From Hyphomicrobiales bacterium (GTDB taxonomy: Bacteria; Pseudomonadota; Alphaproteobacteria; Rhizobiales; Rhizobiaceae), in contig UCKS01000023.1 of the NCBI GenBank assembly GCA_900473045.1, positions 62,001 through 126,000 of the forward strand: DNA of 64,000 nt, read 5' to 3'. Numbering within the stretch: the stretch's first letter is position 1; the number at the start of each line of letters is the position of its first letter. The notes under the pieces were generated by a model. It saw only the letters and a list, made by a program, of their open reading frames with translations, was not told where the DNA came from and did not search any database. Both the position numbers and the translations under genes were made by a program. Below, one piece after another: positions 6,983-16,607 of the stretch.

Positions 6983-8731
6983 TCAAAACAGCGCGTCGGC
7001 GAAAAGGTCTTCATCATTGGCGGCAGCGGCGACCGGCGCTGCTATCAGGGTACCGGCTGGGATGATGGCCTGGTGGACGTTCCGTTCCTGCGCCATCGTG
7101 TAGAGCTTGAAGATGCGCGGGCCAAGGCCACCCAAAACGTCCCCGAGATCGTCGATATCAGGCATTGTGTCGCCGGCGAGATCGCAGAGATCGTCGGCGC
7201 AGGTTGCGAGAACCTCGCCAAGATCGTTCTGGAAATCCAGCTTGCTGATCGACACGCCGATTTTGCTGGCGACTTCGCGGCCATGTTCGGAGAGAACGGT
7301 CAGTTCGGTTTCCATGGCATTGGCCGCTGCGCGGATATTGCCGACGGCGTCGCTCAGGCGTTCGGCAAGACCCGGCTCGCCGGAGTTGTCGGTGGCTGCA
7401 ATGGCGGAGGCTGCCTCTTCGAAACCCGTCAACCCGTTGACGATCGCATCGGCGGATTCGTCGAGCTTGGCGGCAAAGACGCGCAATTCGCCAGTGACCA
7501 CGTTGATCGACCGGCCTTCCTCACCCATGCGGCTGCAGCGCAGGTTGGTGTTGAGCGCCATATAGTGGATGTCCATCTTGACGGCGCGGATGTTCTCGAT
7601 GCCGGTCAACAGGTTGGCGGCGGTTGCCGTTGTCGACTGGCTGACATGGTTGGCCTGCAAGCTGGCCGTTTCGACCTGTTTGACGATGGCGTGCGCTGCA
7701 GAAACGCTTTCCTCCAGCGCTCGCATGAAATTGCCGCCGTTGGCATCGTCCTTGCTCTGCATCTCGGCCCGCAGATTGAGAATGTCCTGCGTATCGTGGC
7801 TGAAGCTGGCGATGGTTTCGACGACGCTGCGGGAATCGCGCTGGAAATTGTGGACCATATCGACCATCTGCGCGGCGGCGAGATGATGGACGAGGTTTTC
7901 CAGCCGCACTTGCGCATCACGATCAAGAGTGCGGCCTTGGTCGCTGCCTAGGAATTGATCCAGGATCGTCAGTGTCGATTGCACATGCTCGATGCGCTGG
8001 CGGGTGGCGTCGCCGATCTGCAACGCGGACAGCGTGGTGGCAACCTTGCCCTGGACGCCACGGGCGAGAACGCCGACCTGCCTGGCGATCTCGCCGAGTT
8101 TCTTGCGGTGTTCGCTGATCGTCTGGGCGTCGCGCTGCAGGGCGCTGACCACGGCCGGGACCGTCTGCTCATAGCCTTGAGCTATGCCGGAACCGAAGGT
8201 CTGGGCGACCTTCAGTTCTTTCTCAAGTGAATTGAGCTGGCCGGCGAAATTGTTGACTTCGCTGGTTCCCGAACGGATACGGTCGAGGATTTCCTCGGCA
8301 AATCCGGCGAATTCGGCAATGCCCGCTCCGGTGATCTTCACCGTCACGGCGAAGGTTTGCAGATAACGCATGGTCTCCTGCATGTCGGCCACATGCGTGC
8401 GCAGCCCGGCACCGGAAGCGGAGAGAACCTGAAGGTTGCTCTGGCGCATGTTTTCCAGCTGCGGCAGCCCTGAAAGGCTCTTCACGGTCGCCAGCAGATC
8501 GGCCGTGGTGTCGCTGGCAGCGCCGGCGTCGAGCGTCCTCGTGACATTGTCCAGCGAAGCGAGCAGGCTGTTGAGCACGTCCATGACTGCGAGCAGAACG
8601 CTGCCACCCTCGAGAAAGCGCTTCTCGACCTGGGTGCGCGCCGCTTCCAGCTTGCGGCCGATATCGGTGACGCTGGCAACGCCGGTTGTGTGGACGCCGG
8701 TCTGGTGGGCCAAAGCTGTGCTGTATGTCAA
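6983..8731 (-). CDS. Soluble MCP-like coiled-coil protein with degenerate signalling tip
   Basis: A long helical, largely coiled-coil protein without transmembrane segments. I start it at TTG 8731 (582 residues) because GAGGG sits five bases upstream; an ATG at 8872 would give 629 residues with a featureless extension. Around residues 385-430 a stretch (MALNTNLRCSRMGEEGRS..VVTGELRVFA) lines up with the MCP hairpin tip seen in the two receptors of this cluster ([28 protein letters not shown]), but most of the CheA/CheW-contact residues differ. It is transcribed away from the che operon. It may be a structural or adaptor component of the array, or a diverged cytoplasmic sensor. The acidic C-terminus ends in EDLFADALF. 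Confidence 0.6.
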   Translation of the reverse strand: MTYSTALAHQTGVHTTGVASVTDIGRKLEAARTQVEKRFLEGGSVLLAVMDVLNSLLASLDNVTRTLDAGAASDTTADLLATVKSLSGLPQLENMRQSNLQVLSASGAGLRTHVADMQETMRYLQTFAVTVKITGAGIAEFAGFAEEILDRIRSGTSEVNNFAGQLNSLEKELKVAQTFGSGIAQGYEQTVPAVVSALQRDAQTISEHRKKLGEIARQVGVLARGVQGKVATTLSALQIGDATRQRIEHVQSTLTILDQFLGSDQGRTLDRDAQVRLENLVHHLAAAQMVDMVHNFQRDSRSVVETIASFSHDTQDILNLRAEMQSKDDANGGNFMRALEESVSAAHAIVKQVETASLQANHVSQSTTATAANLLTGIENIRAVKMDIHYMALNTNLRCSRMGEEGRSINVVTGELRVFAAKLDESADAIVNGLTGFEEAASAIAATDNSGEPGLAERLSDAVGNIRAAANAMETELTVLSEHGREVASKIGVSISKLDFQNDLGEVLATCADDLCDLAGDTMPDIDDLGDVLGGLGPRIFKLYTMAQERNVHQAIIPAGTLIAAPVAAAANDEDLFADALF

Positions 8732-9088
8732 AATAGCCCTCAACTCGAAACATGTGCGATCTTGCCTGCATCGATAGGGCAAGGATGGAAATGTCTGGTT
8801 AAGTGCGGGACTCGCCTGCGTTGCAACGGCGCCGTCGATACCAGGCGCAACCAATGCGCGAACCATCGACATTTGTCCCGCCGCCGAGAGCTTCCGAAAT
8901 TCAAGCAGTTGAATTCATAAGATTTTTTATCATTGAAATGATTGCCTATGAAAACTCTCAGGTAAGAATTCATAGTGAACAGACTCGTAATAAGTGCAGA
9001 ATCTCACAACCTGAATTTACCACGCGTTAAGGCTGGCGTGAGATTCCAAGGGGGAAGAAAGTAGTATTAATCGCTTCAGAGGACTGAA
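8732..9088. promoter_or_regulatory. Divergent control region, AT-rich, upstream of the che operon
   Basis: About 357 bases between the MCP-like gene and the STAS gene. Bases from about 8900 to 9300, which continue into the STAS gene, are much more AT-rich than the rest of the window. A near-direct repeat with core GAATTCATA occurs at about 8911 and 8968. Promoters for both directions must lie here, but I could not assign -35/-10 boxes with confidence. No sigma-54 consensus was recognised. Confidence 0.4.
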
Positions 9089-9418
9089 ATGCCCCCCTTA
9101 ATCGATGAATATGTTTTGGTTGAGTTGCCAGATAAATTGAATATTAGAAATATATCTAACGTATATGATCTAATTTATCCTGAAATGGAATCCGGTAAAT
9201 CACTATTGATTTCCATTCCGAAGGGCGTTGAGGCGGACTTAAGCTTTATACAGCTTATGGAATCCGCGAGAATACGTGCGAAAACTGCCGGAACGCACAT
9301 TGTAATGTCGAGTCCGGCCGAAGGTTCCGTTCTCAACGTGCTGGAACGCGGTGGCTTCGCACAAACGTTCTCTGCAGAGGACAAGAAATTCTGGTTGCAT
9401 GAAGAGGCAATACAATGA
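9089..9418 (+). CDS. STAS-domain protein at head of che operon
   Basis: A 109-residue protein with the alternating strand/helix pattern of a STAS domain (SpoIIAA/MlaB type): 'VELPDKLNIRN' strand, 'GKSLLISIPKG' strand, 'DLSFIQLMESA' helix after the usual phosphorylation-site region, then 'GTHIVMSSPAE'. A canonical D-S pair is not obvious; Ser-Phe occupies the region. It overlaps cheY by ATGA and is thus the first gene of the operon. In S. meliloti and relatives a small orf also precedes cheY in a che operon; whether this is the same protein I cannot tell. Its 5' half uses strikingly AT-rich codons compared with its neighbours. Confidence 0.65.
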   Translation: MPPLIDEYVLVELPDKLNIRNISNVYDLIYPEMESGKSLLISIPKGVEADLSFIQLMESARIRAKTAGTHIVMSSPAEGSVLNVLERGGFAQTFSAEDKKFWLHEEAIQ

Positions 9419-9783
9419 CCGCGAGAATATTGACCGTCGATGACTCCGCCAGCATCCGCTTGACGACGAAGGTTACCTTGTCCAGCGCGGGCTACGAGAT
9501 CATCGAAGCCGTCAACGGCGCCGACGGCCTGGAAAAGGCAAAGTCGGGACAGTTCGACCTGATCGTCACCGACCTGAACATGCCGGTGATGGACGGCCTG
9601 ACGATGATCGAGGAACTGCGCAAGCTGCCGGCCCATACCGGCGTGCCGATCATCTTCCTGACGACGGAATCCGATGCCGATCTGAAGGCGCGGGCAAAGG
9701 CTGCCGGTGCCACCGGCTGGCTGACAAAACCGTTCGACCCGGAAACCCTGGTCAAGATCGTCAGGAAGGTTCTCGGACGATGA
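9415..9783 (+). CDS. cheY: Chemotaxis response regulator CheY
   Basis: A single receiver domain of 122 residues. The acidic pair Asp9/Asp10, phosphoacceptor Asp53 (in VTDLNMPVMDG), Thr83 and Lys105 (in LTKPFD) are all in place. It receives phosphate from CheA and would bind a motor or another output. It is coupled on both sides by four-base overlaps, with the STAS gene upstream and cheA downstream. No flagellar genes are nearby, so the output may not be the flagellar motor. Confidence 0.93.
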   Translation: MTARILTVDDSASIRLTTKVTLSSAGYEIIEAVNGADGLEKAKSGQFDLIVTDLNMPVMDGLTMIEELRKLPAHTGVPIIFLTTESDADLKARAKAAGATGWLTKPFDPETLVKIVRKVLGR

Positions 9784-11831
9784 GCATGACCGATCCCATT
9801 GCAGTGTTTCGAATGGAAGCGGCGGAACTGTTCGAGCAGATCGAGTCCGGCCTGCTCGATCTGACCCATCGCCTGGACGATAAGGACCAGATCGACGCCG
9901 TCTTTCGCGGCCTTCATACACTCAAGGGATCGGGGGCGATGTTCGGCTTCGACGCGCTCGCGGCCTTCACGCATCATTGCGAAACGGCCTTCGACCGGGT
10001 CCGCAAGGGCGAAAAGCCGGCGACAAGCGAGCTGATTGCCGCCGTTCTTGCGGCACAGGATCACATGCGGGCACTGGTCGACCGGCCGACGGACGATCAC
10101 GGCAACATCGGCGATATTCTTTTGAGCCAGTTGCAGCGGGCGGTCGAAGGCGATGCGCCGGTGACTGCTCCCGCCCAGACCGTGCCCATGGAGCCGGTGG
10201 TCAAGGCTGCGAAAAGCGCGACCAATACCTGGCGCATTCGCTTCAGCCTGCCGGTCAACTCCATGGTCAACGGCACCAATCCGCTGGGGCTGCTGGACGA
10301 ACTGCGCGATCTCGGCGAATGCCGTATCGCGGTGAATACCTCTGCCGTTCCATCGCTGGACGTGCTGGTGCCGACAGACCTGCATCTGTCCTGGGATGTC
10401 ACGGTGACGACCGATCAGCCGCGTTCGGCGATCGATGATGTCTTTATCTTCGTGCTCGACGACATGCAGCTTGATGTCGAGACGCTTGCGGATAGCAGTG
10501 GCACTGCCTCTGCTGAGCAAACGTTTCAGGCAGAACAGCCTGCGCCGGTCGCTCAGGCGGTCGCGGCCATCATTCCTGCCGTATCAGCTGCGCCTGTACC
10601 GGCTCCTGCCGTCGAGCGCGAAGCGCCGAGCGCCAATGATGCGCGCCAGGCAAAGGCGGCTGAAAATGTCCGTGTTCCGGCCGAGCGTCTCGATGAACTG
10701 ATGGACCGGGTCGGGGAGCTGGTGATTGCGCAATCGCGGTTGCGGCAGCTGGCCGGCTCCAGCATGGACCTGCAGCTGCGTTCGGTGTCGGAAGAAATCG
10801 AACGCCTCTCCGGCGAATTGCGCGATACGATGATGGTTCTGCGCATGGTGCCGGTTGGCAGCCTGTTCGGCCGCTTCCGGCGCCTCGTGCATGATCTCGC
10901 CCGTGAAACCGGCAAGGTCATCGAACTGGTCACCGAAGGCGAAACCACCGAAGTCGACAAGACCGTCATCGAACGGCTGGCCGATCCGCTGGTGCATCTG
11001 GTGCGCAACTCGATCGACCACGGTCTCGAAACCCCGGAAGAGCGCCGCGCGGCCGGCAAGGACGAGGCAGGCAAGATTATGCTGTCGGCCCGTCAGGCCG
11101 GTGGCGAGGTGATCATCACCATCAAGGACGACGGCCGCGGTATCGATCGCGAGCGGGTGCGGGCCAAGGCGGAATCCTCCGGCCTGATCCAGCCCGGTGC
11201 CGTGCTTGCCGATCAGGACCTGCTGCAATTGATCTTTGCGCCGGGTTTTTCGACGGCAGCGCAGGTCACCAACCTGTCCGGCCGTGGTGTCGGCATGGAC
11301 GTGGTCAAGAAGACGGTCGAGACCCTGCGCGGGGCGATCGACATTACCAGTCTTGCCGGTCAAGGATCGGACGTGTCGCTGCGCATTCCGCTGACGCTGG
11401 CGATCATCGACGGGCTTCTGGTCCGCGTCGGAACGGGGCGTTATGTCATTCCGCTATCGGCGGTGGAGGAATGCCTGGAACTGTCGCTCGAGGAAGATCT
11501 GCGCTCGCGCGGCCGCAGCTTCATCTCGCTGCGTGATAGCCTGGTGCCGTTCCTGCGGCTGCGCGATCTGTTCCGCACCGGCACCAAGCCGGATCCGCAT
11601 CAGAAGGTTGTAGTCATTTCGACCGGGACTGAGCGCGTCGGCATGGTCGTCGACCAGATCATCGGCGACCACCAGACCGTGATCAAGTCGATGTCCAAGC
11701 TGCATCATGACGTCGCGACCTTCTCGGGCGCGACCATTCTTGGCGACGGTAGCGTCGCCCTCATTCTCGATGTCGCCCATCTGGTAGCGGCTGGTCAGCA
11801 ACAGGAGGCGCAGGTGCGCGCGGCAGGATGA
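9780..11831 (+). CDS. cheA: Chemotaxis histidine kinase CheA
   Basis: A 683-residue CheA. The N-terminal HPt domain carries phospho-accepting His46 in 'GLHTLKGSG'. A middle region (about 140-250) holds a P2-like domain, followed by an Ala/Pro-rich linker. The dimerisation helices start near residue 300 ('VPAERLDELMDRVGELVIAQ'). The HATPase domain has the N-box 'HLVRNSIDHGLE', 'DDGRGID' and 'GRGVGMDVV'. The C-terminal CheW-like domain ends the protein. All domains needed for kinase activity are visible. ATG overlaps the cheY stop; a second ATG lies six bases in. Confidence 0.95.
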   Translation: MSMTDPIAVFRMEAAELFEQIESGLLDLTHRLDDKDQIDAVFRGLHTLKGSGAMFGFDALAAFTHHCETAFDRVRKGEKPATSELIAAVLAAQDHMRALVDRPTDDHGNIGDILLSQLQRAVEGDAPVTAPAQTVPMEPVVKAAKSATNTWRIRFSLPVNSMVNGTNPLGLLDELRDLGECRIAVNTSAVPSLDVLVPTDLHLSWDVTVTTDQPRSAIDDVFIFVLDDMQLDVETLADSSGTASAEQTFQAEQPAPVAQAVAAIIPAVSAAPVPAPAVEREAPSANDARQAKAAENVRVPAERLDELMDRVGELVIAQSRLRQLAGSSMDLQLRSVSEEIERLSGELRDTMMVLRMVPVGSLFGRFRRLVHDLARETGKVIELVTEGETTEVDKTVIERLADPLVHLVRNSIDHGLETPEERRAAGKDEAGKIMLSARQAGGEVIITIKDDGRGIDRERVRAKAESSGLIQPGAVLADQDLLQLIFAPGFSTAAQVTNLSGRGVGMDVVKKTVETLRGAIDITSLAGQGSDVSLRIPLTLAIIDGLLVRVGTGRYVIPLSAVEECLELSLEEDLRSRGRSFISLRDSLVPFLRLRDLFRTGTKPDPHQKVVVISTGTERVGMVVDQIIGDHQTVIKSMSKLHHDVATFSGATILGDGSVALILDVAHLVAAGQQQEAQVRAAG

Positions 11832-12334
11832 TCGAAGCGGTTCAGACGAACGACAGGCAGCTGCAATCCGACACGCACTGGAACAGCGACGGCGAGCTGG
11901 AAGTGCTGACCTTCGACCTACATGGCGAGACGTTCGCGCTCGAAGCGACGATGGTTCAGGAAATCCTCGACCTTTTGCCGGAAACGACGGTTCCAGGCGC
12001 CATGCCCTTCGTCGGCAGCGTTATCAATTTCCGCGGCAAGGTCATTCCGCTGGCCGATATTCGCCTGGCTTTCGGCATGGAAGCGGCGGAAACGACGATC
12101 GACAGCCGCATCATCGTGATCGAGCTCGATCTCCAAGGCGAACCGACACTGGTCGGCCTTCGAACAGACAAGGTGAATGAAGTCACCACGCTTGCCAAGA
12201 CATCCAGTGAGGCGCCTCCCAGCGTCGGGATGCGGTGGCGGCCGGACTACATCAATTGCCTGGTCAAGCGGGGAGGGCAATTCATCATCCTTCCCAATCT
12301 GCAGGCGATTTTCTCATTCAGGAAAGAAACCTAG
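11828..12334 (+). CDS. cheW: Chemotaxis coupling protein CheW (first copy)
   Basis: A 168-residue CheW domain linking receptors to CheA. '[21 protein letters not shown]' begins the domain, '[22 protein letters not shown]' is the hallmark central segment and '[23 protein letters not shown]' closes it. Coupled to cheA by ATGA. A 55-base gap with no terminator leads to the first receptor gene. A second, different CheW follows the two receptors. Confidence 0.93.
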   Translation: MIEAVQTNDRQLQSDTHWNSDGELEVLTFDLHGETFALEATMVQEILDLLPETTVPGAMPFVGSVINFRGKVIPLADIRLAFGMEAAETTIDSRIIVIELDLQGEPTLVGLRTDKVNEVTTLAKTSSEAPPSVGMRWRPDYINCLVKRGGQFIILPNLQAIFSFRKET

Positions 12335-12389
12335 CGCCGCGCAGGCTGCATACGGAATGTGCGCGGGTTCATATTCAAGGAATTTGACA

Positions 12390-14084
12390 ATGCGATTTAC
12401 CATTAAGCTCAAACTGGCGATCGCCTTCGGGTTCGTCATAACCCTTTTGCTCGGAACGGCCGGTTACGGCATCTTCAGCCTCGGAAATCTCAACCAGACG
12501 GTCGAGGATGTACTGCAGGGGCCGGCTGAGCGTCTGAAGCTTGCTCAGCAGATCAATATCTACCAGCTGCAGGCGATCCGCCAGCAGAAGAATCTTCTGG
12601 CTGCGACATCGGAAAAGGAATCGATGGATGCGCGCACCAAAGGCGATCACAATCGCAAGCTTTTCGATGAGACGCTGACCGAAGCTGCGGCCAAGGCGAC
12701 CGAACAGGGCAAGCCGCGCTGGATGAAACTGCAGTCGCTGTCGGTTCAGGCCAACGAGGCCGAAGGCCAGATCCGCAAGTTCCTCGATGCCGGCAACGCG
12801 CCGGCTGCCCAGAACATCTCGGTGACCACGGCGCGTCAAAGCGCTAATGATATGGACGCCATTCTCGAAGAGATCGTCAAGCTCGAAGAAACCCGTCTTG
12901 CCGAAGCACAGGCAGCAGCCGACGCACTGTATCAGGATACGCGTTTCATGATGACCGCAGCGGCAAGCCTTGCCGTGCTGATTGCCATTGCCGCCGCCAT
13001 CTGGATTTCGCTGACGATCAGCAAGGGCCTGCGCCGTGCGACGGTCGCCGTCGCCGATGTCGCCGATGGCGATCTGACCAAGCTCGCCGAAATCACCAAT
13101 CGGGACGAAATCGGTGCGCTTCTCGGCAATGTCAACGTCATGATCGAACGCCTGCGCGGCGTCGTTGCCGATGCTCTTTCGGCCTCCGACAATGTTTCCG
13201 CCGGTAGCCAGGAACTGTCGGCAAGCTCCGAGCAGGTCAGTCAGGGCGCGACAGAACAGGCAGCCTCTGCCGAAGAAGCATCCGCTTCGATGGAGGAGAT
13301 GGCCGCCAATATCAAGCAGAACGCCGATAATGCCGCGCAGACAGAGAAGATTGCCCGTCAATCGTCGAAGGATGCCGAAGCCAGTGGCGAAGCGGTTGCC
13401 CGTGCCGTCAGCGCCATGCGTACGATCGCCGAAAAGATCGGTATTGTCCAGGAGATCGCCCGCCAGACCGACCTTCTCGCTTTGAACGCGGCCGTGGAAG
13501 CCGCCCGTGCCGGCGAGCATGGCAAGGGCTTTGCCGTTGTCGCCTCCGAAGTCCGCAAGCTGGCCGAACGCAGCCAGTCGGCAGCCGCCGAGATCGGCCA
13601 GATGTCGAGCGATACGGTCAAGGCTGCTGCCGAAGCCGGTGACATGCTCAACCGCCTGGTTCCGGATATCCGCAAGACTGCCGAACTGGTCTCGGAAATC
13701 TCCGCTGCCTGCCGCGAGCAGGATATCGGCTCCAGCCAGATCAACGAGGCGATCCAGCAGCTCGACAAGGTGACGCAACAGAATGCCAGCGCATCCGAGC
13801 AGATGTCGGCAACTTCGGAAGAGCTGGCCGCCCAGGCGGAAGAACTGCAGGCATCGATCGCCTTCTTCAAGGTCGATGGCGCAAACCACGGTGCCAGCGT
13901 CCGCAAAGTTGTCGCTCCGAAGGCGATCACCAAGGTGTCCACCACAAAGCCGGTGACCAACCGCAGACCGGTGGCTGCAGGACATTCGGTCGCCTCCCAG
14001 CAGGCGCGGGCCAAGGGTTTTGCTCTTGATCTGTCGATGGGAGGCCCGGATGCAGAGGATCAGAATTTTCGCGAGAGCGCATAA
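12390..14084 (+). CDS. Methyl-accepting chemotaxis protein with one HAMP domain
   Basis: A 564-residue transmembrane receptor. Start at ATG 12390; a longer frame from 12177 overlaps cheW and is rejected. TM1 is about residues 8-28, then a four-helix-bundle-like periplasmic domain of about 155 residues, TM2 about 186-207, one HAMP domain to about 255, and a long signalling coiled coil. The hairpin tip '[18 protein letters not shown]' is at about 358-376. The last 30 residues carry '[16 protein letters not shown]' and 'FRESA', also found at the end of the next receptor. The signalling half is nearly identical in DNA to that receptor, while the ligand domains differ. Confidence 0.93.
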   Translation: MRFTIKLKLAIAFGFVITLLLGTAGYGIFSLGNLNQTVEDVLQGPAERLKLAQQINIYQLQAIRQQKNLLAATSEKESMDARTKGDHNRKLFDETLTEAAAKATEQGKPRWMKLQSLSVQANEAEGQIRKFLDAGNAPAAQNISVTTARQSANDMDAILEEIVKLEETRLAEAQAAADALYQDTRFMMTAAASLAVLIAIAAAIWISLTISKGLRRATVAVADVADGDLTKLAEITNRDEIGALLGNVNVMIERLRGVVADALSASDNVSAGSQELSASSEQVSQGATEQAASAEEASASMEEMAANIKQNADNAAQTEKIARQSSKDAEASGEAVARAVSAMRTIAEKIGIVQEIARQTDLLALNAAVEAARAGEHGKGFAVVASEVRKLAERSQSAAAEIGQMSSDTVKAAAEAGDMLNRLVPDIRKTAELVSEISAACREQDIGSSQINEAIQQLDKVTQQNASASEQMSATSEELAAQAEELQASIAFFKVDGANHGASVRKVVAPKAITKVSTTKPVTNRRPVAAGHSVASQQARAKGFALDLSMGGPDAEDQNFRESA

Positions 14085-14100
14085 CTCTCCGATCGCAATC

Positions 14101-14124
14101 CGGCGGCCCTCTCGGGGGCCGCCG
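14101..14124. terminator. GC-rich hairpin between the two receptor genes
   Basis: A perfect GC-rich stem (CGGCGGCC and its complement) with a short loop lies 17 bases after the first receptor. There is no T-run behind it, so it may be a partial terminator or an RNA-stabilising hairpin rather than a strong stop. The gap to the next gene (201 bases) is long for this operon. Confidence 0.4.
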
Positions 14125-14285
14125 CAGTGTCCGCGTGTGTAGGCGCGGGCAAGAACTTTCCGAAACTACCGGTTCCGCGGACGTGAATCATTCACCGCAT
14201 CGCCTTGCTGGCTCGGACACCCCTTTAATTGGGCACCCGTTTTGGATGCCCGTGTGTTTCCGATCTCAATGTAAGGACCTTCACG

Positions 14286-16100
14286 GTGCGTATAACTATC
14301 AAACTGAAACTCGCAATCGTCTTTGCGGTCATCATTCTCTTGACCGGCGGAATGGCCACTCTGTCCATTCTCAACCTGTCCTCGCTGAACGCAGCGATTA
14401 CGCACATGGTCACCGGACCGATCGTCGACATGAAGACCGTCGCCGATCTCAGCGGTGCCTTCAACGGAACGGTGCGCGCCGAAAAGAATGCGATCCTCAG
14501 CGAGGACCCGACGGAGATCGCCGAGTTCGTCAAGTCGATGAAGGATCGCCAGGTTCAGCTGGACGGGTTCTTAACGGCACTTTCAAAGTCCGAAGATGCG
14601 GACGTGCGGGCAAAAGCGGCTGAAATTCGCACGCTCTATGAGCAGTACATGCCGCTTCAGTTGCGGGTAGCGGACCTGTCGACCCAGAATACGATGGAAT
14701 CGAACAGCCAGGCATCGGCCATGACCATGGGCGCCGGGCGCGACATGATGAACAAGGCGCTGAAATTGATCGACGAAGTCAATGTCGTCGTCACCGGCAA
14801 TGTTCAGGAAACCGACGACGCCACCGACGTTCAATATCTGAACTCCCGCATGCTGCTGATTGCGGCGACCATTGCGTTGACACTGTTCTCGCTCGCCGCC
14901 GCCATCTGGATTTCGCTGAACATCTCGCGCGGGCTGCGCCGTGCCGTCGATCTCGCCGATGCCGTCAGCATTGGTGATCTCAACTATGAAATCGCCCACA
15001 AGAGCAATGACGAGATCAAGGATCTGGTCAATTCCATGCAGGTCATGACGTCCAACCTGCGCAATACCGCAAGCCTGGCTGACAAGGTTGCCGATGGCGA
15101 CCTGACGGTCGAGCCGGCGCCGCTGTCGGAGAAGGACACGCTGGGCCTCGCCCTGCAGCGCATGGTCGAGCGTCTTCGCGGCGTCGTTGCCGATGCTCTT
15201 TCTGCCTCCGACAATGTCTCGGCCGGTAGCCAGGAACTGTCGGCAAGCTCCGAGCAGATTTCGCAAGGTGCGACCGAGCAGGCAGCCTCTGCCGAAGAAG
15301 CATCCGCTTCGATGGAAGAGATGGCGGCCAATATCAAGCAGAACGCCGATAACGCCGCCCAGACCGAGAAGATCGCCCGTCAATCGTCAAAGGATGCCGA
15401 AGCCAGTGGCGAAGCGGTTGCCCGTGCCGTCAGCGCCATGCGGACCATCGCCGAAAAGATCGGCATCGTTCAGGAAATCGCCCGCCAGACCGACCTTCTC
15501 GCGCTGAACGCGGCTGTGGAAGCTGCCCGTGCCGGCGAGCATGGCAAGGGCTTTGCCGTTGTCGCCTCCGAAGTCCGCAAGCTGGCCGAACGCAGCCAGT
15601 CGGCAGCCGCCGAAATCGGCCAGATGTCCGGCGATACGGTGAAGGCTGCTGCCGAAGCTGGCGATATGCTCAACCGTCTGGTTCCGGACATCCGCAAGAC
15701 TGCCGAACTGGTCTCGGAAATCTCCGCTGCCTGCCGCGAGCAGGATATCGGCGCCAGCCAGATCAACGAAGCGATCCAGCAGCTCGACAAGGTCACCCAG
15801 CAGAATGCCGGTGCCTCCGAGCAGATGTCGGCGACTTCGGAAGAACTGGCCGCCCAGGCGGAAGAACTGCAGACCTCGATTGCCTTCTTCAAGGTCGACG
15901 GCGCCGGTGTTCGCGTCGCCACCAAGAAGCAGGCGCAGAAGCCTGCTGCCCGCAACTTTGCCCCAACCGCTGCCCGCAAGGCACCGGCCACGTCGCATAA
16001 CAGCATCTCCGCCCAGCAGGCCCGCGCCAAGGGCTTTGCTCTCGACCTGTCGATGGGCGGGCCGGATGCAGCCGATGCCGATTTCCGGGAAAGTGCTTGA
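14286..16100 (+). CDS. Methyl-accepting chemotaxis protein with tandem HAMP domains
   Basis: A 604-residue receptor. I choose GTG 14286, preceded by AAGGA, because the product then starts with '[14 protein letters not shown]', parallel to the first receptor; an ATG at 14229 would add 19 unlikely residues. TM1 is about 7-27, the periplasmic four-helix bundle about 28-188, TM2 about 191-213. Two HAMP-like units follow, one containing '[15 protein letters not shown]' and the next '[14 protein letters not shown]'. The signalling domain is nearly identical to that of the first receptor, including the tip and the C-terminal '[11 protein letters not shown]'. The first receptor has only one HAMP unit. 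Confidence 0.93.
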   Translation: MRITIKLKLAIVFAVIILLTGGMATLSILNLSSLNAAITHMVTGPIVDMKTVADLSGAFNGTVRAEKNAILSEDPTEIAEFVKSMKDRQVQLDGFLTALSKSEDADVRAKAAEIRTLYEQYMPLQLRVADLSTQNTMESNSQASAMTMGAGRDMMNKALKLIDEVNVVVTGNVQETDDATDVQYLNSRMLLIAATIALTLFSLAAAIWISLNISRGLRRAVDLADAVSIGDLNYEIAHKSNDEIKDLVNSMQVMTSNLRNTASLADKVADGDLTVEPAPLSEKDTLGLALQRMVERLRGVVADALSASDNVSAGSQELSASSEQISQGATEQAASAEEASASMEEMAANIKQNADNAAQTEKIARQSSKDAEASGEAVARAVSAMRTIAEKIGIVQEIARQTDLLALNAAVEAARAGEHGKGFAVVASEVRKLAERSQSAAAEIGQMSGDTVKAAAEAGDMLNRLVPDIRKTAELVSEISAACREQDIGASQINEAIQQLDKVTQQNAGASEQMSATSEELAAQAEELQTSIAFFKVDGAGVRVATKKQAQKPAARNFAPTAARKAPATSHNSISAQQARAKGFALDLSMGGPDAADADFRESA

Positions 16101-16102
16101 TC

Positions 16103-16597
16103 ATGGCCACAGCGTCGCTTGAATCGCAATTCGTCACGTTCAGCCTCGGCGAGGAGGTCTTTGCCGTCCCCGTCGAGGTGGTCCGGGAAATCCTCGATTA
16201 TGAGGAAGCTTTCAAGATCCCCAACGGTCCCGACTATCTGCTCGGCCTGCGCGACGTGCGCGGGCAGGGCGTGCCGACTATCGATCTCCGGCTGAAACTC
16301 GGCCTGTCGAAAACCGTGCCAACACCCCATACGCGTGTGCTGGTCATGGATATCCCGCTGGAAAACCGGACGCTGTCGCTCGGCCTCGTTGCCGACCGCG
16401 TCTTCGAAGTCACGCCATTCCGGCGTGACCAGATCGAGGCGGCGCCCGATATCGGTATCCGCTGGCGTTCGGGCTATATCGCCGGCGTGGTGCGCCGGGA
16501 AGGCGGGTTTGTCGTCATCATCGATCTCGCCAGCCTGCTTTCGAGAGAAGAGACGGCCTTGCTGACCCTGCCGGGTGCGGCAGGGCACGCCGCTTGA
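16103..16597 (+). CDS. cheW: Chemotaxis coupling protein CheW (second copy)
   Basis: A 164-residue CheW: 'FVTFSLGEEVFAVPVEVVREIL' opens the domain, 'LLGLRDVRGQGVPTIDLRLKLGL' is the core, and 'RWRSGYIAGVVRREGGFVVIIDL' matches the end. Start at ATG 16103, two codons after a TTG that overlaps the receptor stop. Only moderately similar to the first CheW, so not a recent copy. Two adaptors with three receptor-like proteins may allow differently wired arrays. Confidence 0.92.
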   Translation: MATASLESQFVTFSLGEEVFAVPVEVVREILDYEEAFKIPNGPDYLLGLRDVRGQGVPTIDLRLKLGLSKTVPTPHTRVLVMDIPLENRTLSLGLVADRVFEVTPFRRDQIEAAPDIGIRWRSGYIAGVVRREGGFVVIIDLASLLSREETALLTLPGAAGHAA

Positions 16598-16607
16598 GGT
16601 TTTGAGC

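Noticed and set aside
6971-7951. Long plus-strand frame opposite the MCP-like gene
   Set aside because: It is the antisense shadow of a coiled-coil gene with matching codon bias on the minus strand; it has no family motif and no suitable ribosome site.
12375-13985. Long minus-strand frame of 536 codons opposite the first receptor
   Set aside because: The composition is that of a reversed MCP gene, rich in Leu/Arg/Asp repeats; the plus-strand receptor is certain.
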